The notes beneath the pieces are model-generated. The model did not search any database. It was not told where the DNA came from and saw nothing but the letters and a program-made list of their open reading frames with translations. This document shows, piece by piece, positions 1 to 6,360 of a stretch of 10,606 nt of DNA. The stretch lies in contig CALIIG010000103.1 of assembly GCA_938018155.1 (NCBI GenBank), positions 1-10,606 of the forward strand. The letters run 5' to 3'. Source of the DNA: an uncultured Prevotella sp. GTDB lineage: Bacteria > Bacteroidota > Bacteroidia > Bacteroidales > Bacteroidaceae. Positions within the stretch are counted from its first letter, which is position 1, and each line of letters starts with the position of its first letter. The position numbers and the translations under genes are program-made.

Positions 1-70
1 GTACGGCGGCCGCCGGACAATGGGTGTGACGGCCGTCGTACGCGCTGCTGACGGCCGCCAGACAATGACC
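1..70 (+). repeat. GC-rich short intergenic repeat, left copy
   Basis: This GC-rich stretch is built of near-repeating modules around the palindromic core GACGGCCGTCGTAC, at about 22-bp spacing (cores near 2, 29 and 50). The spacers alternate between a GACAATGGGTGTG type and a GCGCTGCTG type. Bases 20-63 match the reverse complement of 9600-9643 with about six differences. Its base composition contrasts with the AT-rich DNA just downstream. The element probably continues beyond the left edge. It has no ORF or transposase, so it looks like a REP/MITE-like intergenic element; its function is unknown. Confidence 0.75.
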
Positions 71-180
71 ACAGGCACGTAGTCGCATTTCCCTGGCTGT
101 TAAAAGCTGTTTGCGTATGGCAATAAACAGCGGGCGTATACAATGTTATCGATATTATCCTGTATGCAATAAGAATTTGT

Positions 181-188
181 TATATTTG
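181..188 (+). promoter_or_regulatory. Candidate -7 box for the HMA-AraC regulator gene
   Basis: TATATTTG matches the Bacteroidota -7 consensus TAnnTTTG and ends 45 bp before the ATG at 234. No TTTG is seen at the expected -33 distance, so the promoter may be weak or need an activator. Confidence 0.45.
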
Positions 189-233
189 CATGTGGCACAT
201 GGTTTGTTGTTACAGCGTATAATATAATAAGGT

Positions 234-803
234 ATGGACGAACAAATTTTTTACATCAAAAACATGGTTTGTGCCCGCTGTGTCATGGCCGTAAAAAAGG
301 TTTTTGAAGACGAGGGGCTTACCGTGATTGATGTTGAACTGGGTAAAGCTGTTGTAAAAGGCCCTGTAAGCGAATTGCAGCATGCTAAAATTGCACTGCG
401 TTTATATGAGCTTGGTTTTGAATTGCTTGACGACAGGACGCTCCAAACCATTGAGCAGATAAAGGCTGCAGTAATTCGTCTGGTTCACTATAAAGGCAAT
501 TCGTCGGCACTTAACCTTTCAACTTATATACAACAAGAGCTTCATCAGGACTATTCGGCATTGTCGAAGCTCTTCTCCGAGTACACATCGATGACGCTTG
601 AACGCTATTATATGGAGCAGCGTGTGGAACGCGTAAAGGAGCTTCTGACATATAACGAACAAACCATTACGGAAATAGCACTCAACATGAACTATTCGAG
701 CGTGGCCTATTTATCGGCACAATTTAAGAGCGTTACGGGCATGACGCCATCGCAATTTAAGAAAATGAGTGGCAATAAACGCCGCGAACTTGATAGCATT
801 TAA
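234..803 (+). CDS. AraC-family transcriptional regulator with N-terminal HMA-like (CxxC) domain, probable copper regulator
   Basis: The 189-residue protein has two parts. Residues 1-68 resemble a heavy-metal-associated domain: beta strand, then MVCARC with Cys13 and Cys16, then helix and strands ending near GFELLDD. Residues about 105-180 form an AraC/XylS DNA-binding domain with both helix-turn-helix halves; the second reads TITEIALNMNYSSVAYLSAQF and closes with the family signature GMTPSQFKK. The usual large effector domain is absent, so the small HMA-like domain probably serves as the sensor. The gene lies 173 bp upstream of a copper chaperone and Cu(I) ATPase on the same strand, which suggests that it controls them (inference). 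The start at 234 leaves the CxxC domain complete. The domain architecture is secure. The metal identity and the direction of regulation are inferred from context. Confidence 0.88.
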   Translation: MDEQIFYIKNMVCARCVMAVKKVFEDEGLTVIDVELGKAVVKGPVSELQHAKIALRLYELGFELLDDRTLQTIEQIKAAVIRLVHYKGNSSALNLSTYIQQELHQDYSALSKLFSEYTSMTLERYYMEQRVERVKELLTYNEQTITEIALNMNYSSVAYLSAQFKSVTGMTPSQFKKMSGNKRRELDSI

Positions 804-859
804 CGATAGTCTCTGTTGCGGTATATCGTCTTCTGGCGGAGTTACACCTTATTATATAT

Positions 860-873
860 ATGGTTCAAACCAT
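860..873. promoter_or_regulatory. Palindrome upstream of the copZ promoter, possible operator
   Basis: ATGGTT-CA-AACCAT is a perfect 6-bp inverted repeat with a 2-bp centre, 54 bp upstream of the -7 box at 927. A related half-site, ATGGTT, occurs at 199-204 upstream of the regulator gene. It may be a regulator binding site, but short palindromes also arise by chance. Confidence 0.25.
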
Positions 874-910
874 GAATCCGTAAATTTTATCCATAAAATC
901 GTAACACGAA

Positions 911-934
911 AGGCTTGCACAGGCTGTATCTTTG
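911..934 (+). promoter_or_regulatory. Candidate copZ-copA promoter with adjacent AGGCT direct repeat
   Basis: TATCTTTG at 927-934 is a full match to the TAnnTTTG -7 box, 42 bp before the copZ ATG. There is no TTTG about 20 bp upstream. A direct repeat AGGCT (911-915 and 921-925) with a 10-bp period instead abuts the box. AraC-family activators often bind direct half-sites on one DNA face next to weak promoters, so this is a plausible site for the upstream regulator (inference). Confidence 0.55.
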
Positions 935-976
935 TACGTAGAAACAAACAAGTTAAACCATTAAAGAATAGACAAT

Positions 977-1189
977 ATGGAAAAGACAATTACAGTTAAC
1001 GGAATGAAGTGTGAACATTGCAAGGCGAAGGTAGAGTCGGCTCTGACGGCAATCGACGGTGTTAATGCTGCCGAGGTAAGTCTTGCCAACCACAATGTGA
1101 AGGTAAATTATGACGAAAGCCGTGTAAACGAGGCCCGGATGAAGGAGGCAGTAGACGGTGCAGGTCATTTCGAAATGGTTACCGAATAA
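977..1189 (+). CDS. copZ: CopZ-type copper chaperone (HMA domain protein)
   Basis: This 70-residue, single-domain heavy-metal-associated protein has the typical beta-alpha-beta-beta-alpha-beta pattern. It carries the metal site GMKCEHC (Cys12 and Cys15) near the N-terminus, and a following helix AKVESALTAIDGV that is standard for the family. Proteins of this type bind Cu(I) in the cytoplasm and pass it to the N-terminal domain of a CopA ATPase. Only 2 bp separate its stop from the copA start, which indicates an operon and probably translational coupling. There is no signal peptide, consistent with a cytoplasmic chaperone rather than a periplasmic MerP-like protein. A mercury or other soft-metal role is less likely given the copper-type ATPase partner. 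Confidence 0.88.
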   Translation: MEKTITVNGMKCEHCKAKVESALTAIDGVNAAEVSLANHNVKVNYDESRVNEARMKEAVDGAGHFEMVTE

Positions 1190-1191
1190 CG

Positions 1192-3147
1192 ATGAAACAA
1201 ACTATTCCTGTTGTTGGCATGGCATGTTCGGCATGCTCTGCCAACGTTGAACGCCGGCTGAACAGCCTGAAAGGCATCCGGTCGGCATCGGTTTCGCTGG
1301 CCGGTCGCACGGCGCTCGTCGACTTTGATGAGCACCAAATATCGCTCTCCGACATGAAACGCGAAATCAATGCCATCGGCTACGACCTTGTTATAGAGAG
1401 TGGTCGTTCGGCCGAGGCGATACAGAAGCGTGAATATATGGTGCTTCGCCGGCGCACGTTGCTTAGCTGGGGGCTTTCCATACTGGGCATGTGTGTGAAT
1501 ATGAAATGGATAAACCCTGGCGATAACAGCTTTACCAACCAGGTGGCTATGCTGATAGCACTGGCCAATATGGTGTTTTGCGGCAGGGCTTTTTATACGT
1601 CATCGGTTAAGCAATTAAGGCATGGCGCGGCCAATATGGACACATTAGTGGCACTGTCTACATCAATAGCGTTCGTCTTCAGCGTCTTTAACACCTTCTG
1701 GGGAGAGGCTGTTTGGGGTGTCCGTGGCATGGAATGGCACACCTATTTCGATTCGAGCGGCATGATAATCACCTTTGTTCTCACCGGCCGTATGCTGGAA
1801 GAAAAAGCCAAAGACAGCACAGCAACGAGTATTCGCCAGCTGATGGGCATGGCCCCCAAAACGGCGCACATCTGTCGTTCAGCCAGTCCGGTACCGGCTG
1901 AAGAGGGTAAAGCCGCTGAAAAAGAGGTGGAGGAGGTGCCTGTTTCAACCATAGATGCAGGCGACATATTGGAGGTAAGACCGGGCGAAAAGGTGCCTGT
2001 TGATGGCGAAGTAACATGGGCAGAGAGCTTCATGACGCCCGATGCGGCCTACGTTGACGAAAGTATGATAACGGGAGAACCCACTCCTGCCGAAAAGAAA
2101 AAAGGCTCAAAGGTGCTCGCCGGCACCATACCCAGTCAGGGAAAATTTCGTATGCGGGCCCGCCAGGTGGGCGAAAACACAGCCCTTGCCCACATTATCA
2201 GGATGGTACAGGAGGCTGAAGGGTCGAAGGCACCCGTGCAGCGTATTGTAGATAAGGCTGCCCTCGTGTTTGTTCCGGCCGTTGCAGGTATCGCCCTGCT
2301 TACGTTTGTGTTGTGGCTTTTGCTTGGCGGCATGGCTGTTTTGCCCCAGGCTATCGTGTCGGCTGTGGCGGTATTGGTCATCGCCTGCCCCTGTGCCATG
2401 GGACTTGCAACGCCTACAGCACTGATGGTTGGCATAGGAAAGGCTGCCGATAAGCACATTCTTATTAAAGATGCAACGGCTTTAGAGAGGCTGAGAAAGG
2501 TGAATACGCTGGTAACTGACAAAACAGGCACACTGACAATACCCAACGAAAACGTCGACTTTACAAAGGCCGACTCGCTCCCTCCCGACGTTCGCGAACA
2601 GCTTAAACCCCATGCACGCGATGCCATGATGCAATTGGAAGAGCAGGGTATTGACGTATGGATGATGAGTGGAGACAAGGAAGAGGCTGCCTCTTACTGG
2701 GCAAAGAAAGCCGGTATTGGCCATTTTAAGAGTCGTTGTGTGCCAAACGATAAGGAAGAAAAGGTGCGCGAGCTGCAGAACGACGGCAGAATTGTGGCTA
2801 TGATAGGCGATGGAATAAACGACACGCAGGCGTTGGCACTGGCCGATGTCTCAATAGCCATTGGCACAGGAGCCGATGTAGCCATGGACGTTGCGCAGGT
2901 AACGCTGATGACCGACGACCTTATGGCACTGCCCGAAGCCATAAAACTAAGCCGGAAAACGGTGCACATGATATGGCAAAACCTTTTCTGGGCGTTTGTT
3001 TACAATATAATTTGTATTCCCCTTGCGGCAGGCGCACTTTATCTTTTCGGCATCAGCTTCCAGATAACACCCGCATGGGCCAGTGGATTGATGGCGTTGT
3101 CGAGTGTGAGCGTTGTGCTTAATTCGCTGCGATTAAAGTTTGCTTAA
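1192..3147 (+). CDS. copA: Cu(I)-exporting P1B-type ATPase, CopA-like, with severely reduced N-domain
   Basis: The 651-residue protein should pump Cu(I) out of the cytoplasm across the inner membrane. In order it has: an HMA domain with GMACSAC (Cys12, Cys15); two membrane segments (about 88-105, 116-138); two more (about 150-170, 186-202); an actuator domain with TGEP at 294-297; helices near 357-380 and 385-405, the latter with the transport motif CPC (399-401); the phosphorylation motif DKTGTLT (Asp443); SGDK (493-496); GDGIND (539-544); and two final helices. Tyr604-Asn605 and MALSSVSVVLNSLRL near the end fit the Cu(I) (P1B-1) subgroup. The odd point is that only 96 residues separate Asp443 from Gly539, against roughly 200 in typical CopA proteins. 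The nucleotide-binding domain with its SEHP-type HP motif is not visible, yet the frame is open throughout. Family assignment is firm; ATPase competence is an open question. Confidence 0.93.
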   Translation: MKQTIPVVGMACSACSANVERRLNSLKGIRSASVSLAGRTALVDFDEHQISLSDMKREINAIGYDLVIESGRSAEAIQKREYMVLRRRTLLSWGLSILGMCVNMKWINPGDNSFTNQVAMLIALANMVFCGRAFYTSSVKQLRHGAANMDTLVALSTSIAFVFSVFNTFWGEAVWGVRGMEWHTYFDSSGMIITFVLTGRMLEEKAKDSTATSIRQLMGMAPKTAHICRSASPVPAEEGKAAEKEVEEVPVSTIDAGDILEVRPGEKVPVDGEVTWAESFMTPDAAYVDESMITGEPTPAEKKKGSKVLAGTIPSQGKFRMRARQVGENTALAHIIRMVQEAEGSKAPVQRIVDKAALVFVPAVAGIALLTFVLWLLLGGMAVLPQAIVSAVAVLVIACPCAMGLATPTALMVGIGKAADKHILIKDATALERLRKVNTLVTDKTGTLTIPNENVDFTKADSLPPDVREQLKPHARDAMMQLEEQGIDVWMMSGDKEEAASYWAKKAGIGHFKSRCVPNDKEEKVRELQNDGRIVAMIGDGINDTQALALADVSIAIGTGADVAMDVAQVTLMTDDLMALPEAIKLSRKTVHMIWQNLFWAFVYNIICIPLAAGALYLFGISFQITPAWASGLMALSSVSVVLNSLRLKFA

Positions 3148-3154
3148 GCGTAAA

Positions 3155-3188
3155 AAACAAAGGCCACCTTGCAGGGTGGCCTTTGTTT
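3155..3188. terminator. Bidirectional rho-independent terminator
   Basis: A perfect 14-bp stem AAACAAAGGCCACC / GGTGGCCTTTGTTT encloses the 6-nt loop TTGCAG. It starts 7 bp after the copA stop and lies 11 bp beyond the stop of the convergent minus-strand gene. The A-rich and T-rich flanks form part of the stem, so it can end transcripts from either side. Confidence 0.88.
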
Positions 3189-3199
3189 GTGTATGCGAT

Positions 3200-4048
3200 T
3201 TACCTGACAGGTACAGGATAATCGTATTGTTTCCCATAGTAATTATGGTTGGGATACCAGTTCTTTTCGACCGAAAGCTGGAGCGAGAACGTCGGGTTTG
3301 GCGTCCATCTAATGGCTGCACCAATCTTGTCTCCTATATTATTATAATAAGGTGTGCCGTAAAAGTCGAAGCCTCTGCCATAATATCCCATGCCGCTGGC
3401 ATAATAAGCGGGACAGCTTTTAAGCCCGCTGTTTACCAAACTCTTCTGTCCGTAGACATAGGCTGCCCAATGATCGTTGAACCTATAGCCCAATTCGGCA
3501 TACAGTCCACCGCTTGTAACGTTGGCCCCATCCCAGTTAAGGTGTTGCAAATAGCCTCCCGTTGCAAGCCATCCATGCTTGCCAAGTGGTGAAAGATAAG
3601 TGACATTGACCTGCTGTGCAAAGCCGGCACCGCGAGGAGCATGGCGTCCGAATGCTGCCATTACGCTTAAATCAACACTCGCATTAAGGCCACGGTGCAG
3701 GTCGCCATAGGCGTAATCGTCGTTCGTGGTGGTTAAATCATCGTTCGTGGTGGATGTATGGTTTGTGCCGTAATTGGCTTGTGATTGGTACTGAGTGCCG
3801 TACGCATTGCTTCTTCCTGCTGGCACAGGCATGGTTTTAGCCGAAAAAGAAGGGCTGGTAACAGGCTTCATGCTCAGCGATGAGCCTGTGGGCATGGTAG
3901 CAACAGCCTGTGATGATGAACCCTTTATGATGGCAGTACCAGGCAAAAACCTTGTTGTTGTGCCGCTGCGATGTGCATTTTTATCGGCCTGTGCGTGCAT
4001 CACTAAGGTAGTGCACAATGTAATTGCTGTTAAAAAATATCTGTTCAT
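3200..4048 (-). CDS. Exported protein of unknown function, possible outer-membrane beta-barrel
   Basis: I do not recognise this 282-residue protein. Residues 1-21 (MNRYFLTAITLCTTLVMHAQA) form a clear signal peptide with a hydrophobic core and probable cleavage after AQA. Residues about 22-100 are rich in Ser, Thr, Asn and Gly and look disordered; they contain a duplicated TTNDD motif. From about residue 105 onward, alternating aromatic and polar residues in short strands (such as GGLYAELGYRFNDHWAAYVYGQ and later Tyr-rich segments) suggest beta strands of a small outer-membrane barrel. It does not end in the common terminal Phe, so the barrel call is tentative. The ATG at 4048 was chosen because an in-frame TTG at 4075 lies inside the -7 box and leaves a worse signal peptide. 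The gene stands alone, convergent with copA. Confidence 0.75.
   Translation of the reverse strand: MNRYFLTAITLCTTLVMHAQADKNAHRSGTTTRFLPGTAIIKGSSSQAVATMPTGSSLSMKPVTSPSFSAKTMPVPAGRSNAYGTQYQSQANYGTNHTSTTNDDLTTTNDDYAYGDLHRGLNASVDLSVMAAFGRHAPRGAGFAQQVNVTYLSPLGKHGWLATGGYLQHLNWDGANVTSGGLYAELGYRFNDHWAAYVYGQKSLVNSGLKSCPAYYASGMGYYGRGFDFYGTPYYNNIGDKIGAAIRWTPNPTFSLQLSVEKNWYPNHNYYGKQYDYPVPVR
3715..3753 (-). repeat. Two 18-bp tandem direct repeats within the exported-protein gene
   Basis: On the plus strand AATCGTCGTTCGTGGTGG (3715-3732) and AATCATCGTTCGTGGTGG (3736-3753) differ at one base and have a 21-bp period. They encode the doubled TTNDD-type heptapeptide in the low-complexity part of the exported protein. 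The period is a multiple of three, so copy-number change by slippage would preserve the frame. Confidence 0.85.
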
Positions 4049-4072
4049 ACCTATATTTCTTATTGATTGATG

Positions 4073-4100
4073 CAAATATATGGAAAGCTTTTCACTACAA
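4073..4100 (-). promoter_or_regulatory. Promoter of the exported-protein gene
   Basis: On the minus strand TATATTTG (4080-4073) matches the -7 consensus, 24 bp before the ATG at 4048. ATTG about 17 bp upstream (TTG at 4100-4098) is a partial -33 element at slightly short spacing. Confidence 0.6.
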
Positions 4101-4152
4101 TGCCATGCGTTAGTCTTTTTTATTATTGTTTTGTATAAAAAACTCTAATGGC

Positions 4153-4184
4153 TTTGCATTCTGATAATTAATTGAATATCTTTG
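4153..4184 (+). promoter_or_regulatory. Promoter of the TPR-protein gene
   Basis: TTTG at 4153-4156, a 20-bp spacer and TATCTTTG at 4177-4184 form a full Bacteroidota-type -33/-7 promoter. Transcription should start near 4190. This rules out the upstream in-frame TTG at 4172 as the start of the TPR protein. Confidence 0.75.
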
Positions 4185-4258
4185 CAAACAGGGCCGACAG
4201 GGTGGTGTGTTGCCACTGTAAGCCTTGTGTATTTTCCAAATGGAGAAAGGCAGAAACT

Positions 4259-5134
4259 ATGAATTTCTTTAGACGATTGTTTAACGGAGCCGCCGAAACG
4301 CCGGAAGAAGAGCAGAAGGAACAGGCCGCACGCGACTTTGATGTATTGAAGTATGACGGCGTGGCTGCGATGCGACAGCATGTGTTCGACTACGCCGAGA
4401 AGTGCTTTTTACATGCTCTTGACATTCACGATGACCTTGAAATACACGACTATCTTTCCCAAACCTTCATTGCATTAGGCAAGTTTCCCGAAGCCATATC
4501 GCAATTACGCATACTGGCCGACGTCGAACCGGAGAATATAAATGTATGGCTTCGTATGGCCGGCGTGGCGTATGTAATGAGCGATTACGACATGATGGAA
4601 ACGGCTTGTGAGAAGGCACGCTGCATCGATTCGGCCAATCCGCGGGCCAATTACGATTATGCCCGTGCACTTATAGGCAATCATGACAAGGCCAGAGCAG
4701 TTGAATTTCTAACCATTGCCATCGATAAGTGCGGAGGAGAACCCTATTGGGAGGCTTACTTGCTGCGCGGACAAACCCGGCTTGACTTAGGTAAGGTTGC
4801 GGAAGCAGAGCACGATGCCGACTTCCTGCTGTGCCACATTCCCGACCATGAGGACGCTTTGATACTCAAAGCTCAATGTTTACAGGCACAAAATATGACG
4901 CCGGAGGCTGTCGATGCCTTAGACAAGGCACTTGCTGCCAACCCGTTTTGTGGTCCGGCTCTTAAGCAACGTGCCTGTTTAAAGCGCATGTTGGGAGATG
5001 AAGAAGGGGCTAATGAAGATGAAAAACAATTGCAAGAACTTGCTCCCACTGACGATGAGGCCGCTACAGAAAAACACGAAGATATTGCCTCTGCAACAGA
5101 AAAGGCTTACAAAAACATCAGTCCGCTTGCATAA
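4259..5134 (+). CDS. Tetratricopeptide repeat (TPR) protein
   Basis: The 291-residue protein is largely alpha-helical with about seven TPR-like units of 33-34 residues spanning roughly 29-265. Recognisable ends of units include ALGKFPEAISQLRILADVEPENINVWLRMAGVAY (given in part: about 72-105) and AVDALDKALAANPFCGPALKQRA (about 217-239). The first 25 residues and the last 25 are charged and probably unstructured. No signal peptide or membrane segment is seen, so it is likely cytoplasmic. TPR domains are protein-binding scaffolds; the partner is unknown. The ATG at 4259 is preceded by GGAGAAAGG and lies about 70 nt after the expected transcription start. The gene is transcribed apart from its neighbours and nothing in the context fixes its role. 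Confidence 0.85.
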   Translation: MNFFRRLFNGAAETPEEEQKEQAARDFDVLKYDGVAAMRQHVFDYAEKCFLHALDIHDDLEIHDYLSQTFIALGKFPEAISQLRILADVEPENINVWLRMAGVAYVMSDYDMMETACEKARCIDSANPRANYDYARALIGNHDKARAVEFLTIAIDKCGGEPYWEAYLLRGQTRLDLGKVAEAEHDADFLLCHIPDHEDALILKAQCLQAQNMTPEAVDALDKALAANPFCGPALKQRACLKRMLGDEEGANEDEKQLQELAPTDDEAATEKHEDIASATEKAYKNISPLA

Positions 5135-5170
5135 AAACGTAAGCATTCTGATAAAAAACCTGCCAAAATG

Positions 5171-5202
5171 TTTGCCCGTTAAGAAAGAAACCTATATATT
5201 TG
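5171..5202 (+). promoter_or_regulatory. Promoter of the Phe/Tyr biosynthesis operon
   Basis: TTTG at 5171-5174, a 20-bp spacer and TATATTTG at 5195-5202 make a full -33/-7 promoter. With a start near 5208, the mRNA would carry an approximately 250-nt leader before pheA containing the leader peptide and attenuator. Confidence 0.8.
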
Positions 5203-5268
5203 CAACCGATAAGCCGTTCTGATTGTACCATAGTGTGTGACAGACAAGGCTGGAAAGAACATATAATC

Positions 5269-5343
5269 ATGACGAATTCTTACGCATCTTATTACTATTA
5301 CTTTTACTTTGCAAGCAATTGTGAGGCGGGAAGTTGCGTGTAG
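5269..5343 (+). CDS. Phe/Tyr leader peptide (attenuator control peptide)
   Basis: This is a 24-codon ORF that starts ATG ACG AAT and ends GTG TAG. Six of its residues are Tyr (5, 8-11, 13) and two are Phe (12, 14), including the unbroken run YYYYFYF at codons 8-14 (5290-5310). Such a run is very unlikely by chance directly upstream of genes making exactly these two amino acids. A weak SD-like GGAAAG lies at 5252-5257. The peptide presumably has no function except that a ribosome reading it pauses when charged Tyr-tRNA or Phe-tRNA runs short. The 3' end of the ORF (5322-5336) is the antiterminator strand, so a translating ribosome directly controls RNA folding. Confidence 0.9.
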   Translation: MTNSYASYYYYFYFASNCEAGSCV

Positions 5344-5405
5344 ATTTCAACTTAAGACATCAGATATTAAATCAAAAATGGGTTTACAGTCAACGTCCCG
5401 CTTCA
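5322..5405 (+). promoter_or_regulatory. Antiterminator pairing of the Phe/Tyr attenuator
   Basis: TGAGGCGGGAAGTTG (5322-5336) can pair with CAACGTCCCGCTTCA (5391-5405): 13 Watson-Crick pairs, one G-U (5325/5402) and one mismatch (5332/5395). This uses the same bases as the left arm of the terminator, so the two structures exclude each other. A competing small helix AAGTTG (5331-5336) / CAACTT (5348-5353) could also mask part of the antiterminator strand. Its distance from the Tyr/Phe codons suits release when a ribosome stalls there and masking when it reaches the stop at 5341. Confidence 0.85.
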
Positions 5406-5433
5406 ATAAAGGTGAAGCGGGACGCCTTGTTTT
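5394..5433 (+). terminator. Attenuator terminator upstream of pheA
   Basis: CGTCCCGCTTCA (5394-5405) and TGAAGCGGGACG (5413-5424) form a perfect 12-bp GC-rich stem with a 7-nt loop ATAAAGG, followed by CCTTGTTTT. It lies between the leader peptide and pheA, 27 bp before the pheA ATG, where it can only act as a conditional terminator. The T-run is short and interrupted by G. Confidence 0.85.
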
Positions 5434-5460
5434 AACCCGCTACGACGATATAGAAACAAC

Positions 5461-6303
5461 ATGAAAAGGATAGCAATACAAGGCATTCACGGTTCATTCC
5501 ATGACATTGCAGCCCGTCAATACTTTGCGAATGAGCAAATACAGCTCGACTGTTGTGCCACGTTTGAGGAAGTTTTTGAGCATACACGGCTCGACCCGAC
5601 GGCCATTTCTATGATGGCTATCGAAAATACCATTGCCGGTTCGTTGCTGCATAACTACGAGCTTCTGCGCGCAAGCGGCCAGACTATCGTCGGCGAGCAC
5701 AAGCTGCACATACAGCATTGCATTTGCTGTATGCCTGAAGACGACTGGAATACCATCAGCGAGGTTCACTCTCACCCCGTTGCTTTGATGCAGTGCAGGC
5801 AATTTTTGGCCGGTCATCCTGCCATGAAGGCTGTTGAAGCAGAGGATACAGCGGGCAGCGCGGCGATAATTAGCCACAATCATTTGCGCGGATGGGCAGC
5901 CATTTGCCATCCTGATGCTGCCCGCTTATACGGCTTAAAGGTGCTGGAAGACCACATCGAGGACAATAAACACAACTTTACACGCTTCCTCGTTATGACC
6001 AATCCGCTTAAGGCCGACTTCCTAAGGCCATTGGATAAAGCCAATAAAGCCAGTATGGTTTTTTCGTTGCCGCACACTGAAGGTTCCCTTTCGAAGGTAC
6101 TTACCATACTTAGTTTCTACGACATTAACCTTACAAAGATACAATCGTTGCCCATTATCGGTCAGGAATGGGAGTATCTTTTCTACGTCGATGTTACGTT
6201 TAATCATCTCGTTCGTTACCGTCAGGCGATAGATGCCATAAGTCCTTTAACGAAAGATATTAAGATTTTAGGTGAATATACCGAAGCTAAAACCGGCAAA
6301 TAA
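5461..6303 (+). CDS. pheA: Prephenate dehydratase with C-terminal ACT domain
   Basis: This 280-residue enzyme converts prephenate to phenylpyruvate, the precursor of phenylalanine. The catalytic part (about 1-185) shows the family motifs QGIHGSFHDIAA (7-18), IENTIAGSL (54-62) and the hallmark NFTRF with Thr174-Arg175-Phe176. A regulatory ACT domain follows from about residue 197 (EGSLSKVLTILSFYDINLTKIQSLP...WEYLFYVD). The classical phenylalanine-binding ESRP motif reads QSLP here, so feedback control may differ from that of enterobacterial PheA. There is no chorismate mutase domain; that activity is fused to the DAHP synthase two genes downstream. It is the first structural gene after the attenuator and its 57-bp gap to the aminotransferase supports an operon. 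Confidence 0.94.
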   Translation: MKRIAIQGIHGSFHDIAARQYFANEQIQLDCCATFEEVFEHTRLDPTAISMMAIENTIAGSLLHNYELLRASGQTIVGEHKLHIQHCICCMPEDDWNTISEVHSHPVALMQCRQFLAGHPAMKAVEAEDTAGSAAIISHNHLRGWAAICHPDAARLYGLKVLEDHIEDNKHNFTRFLVMTNPLKADFLRPLDKANKASMVFSLPHTEGSLSKVLTILSFYDINLTKIQSLPIIGQEWEYLFYVDVTFNHLVRYRQAIDAISPLTKDIKILGEYTEAKTGK

Positions 6304-6360
6304 CAATGCCGTTATACAGGCATAATGCTTACAACCTTTCTATACAACCCCTGAATAGTT

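Noticed and set aside
1..70. CRISPR-like array because of regularly spaced repeats
   Set aside because: The repeats are about 10-14 bp with near-repeating spacers, and there are no cas genes nearby.
2136..2678. 180-codon open frame on the minus strand inside copA
   Set aside because: It is antisense to strongly conserved ATPase motifs and shows no recognisable domain or promoter.
6306..6323. ATGCC/GGCAT hairpin between pheA and the aminotransferase gene
   Set aside because: The stem has only 5 bp and no T-run follows, so it is too weak to call a terminator.
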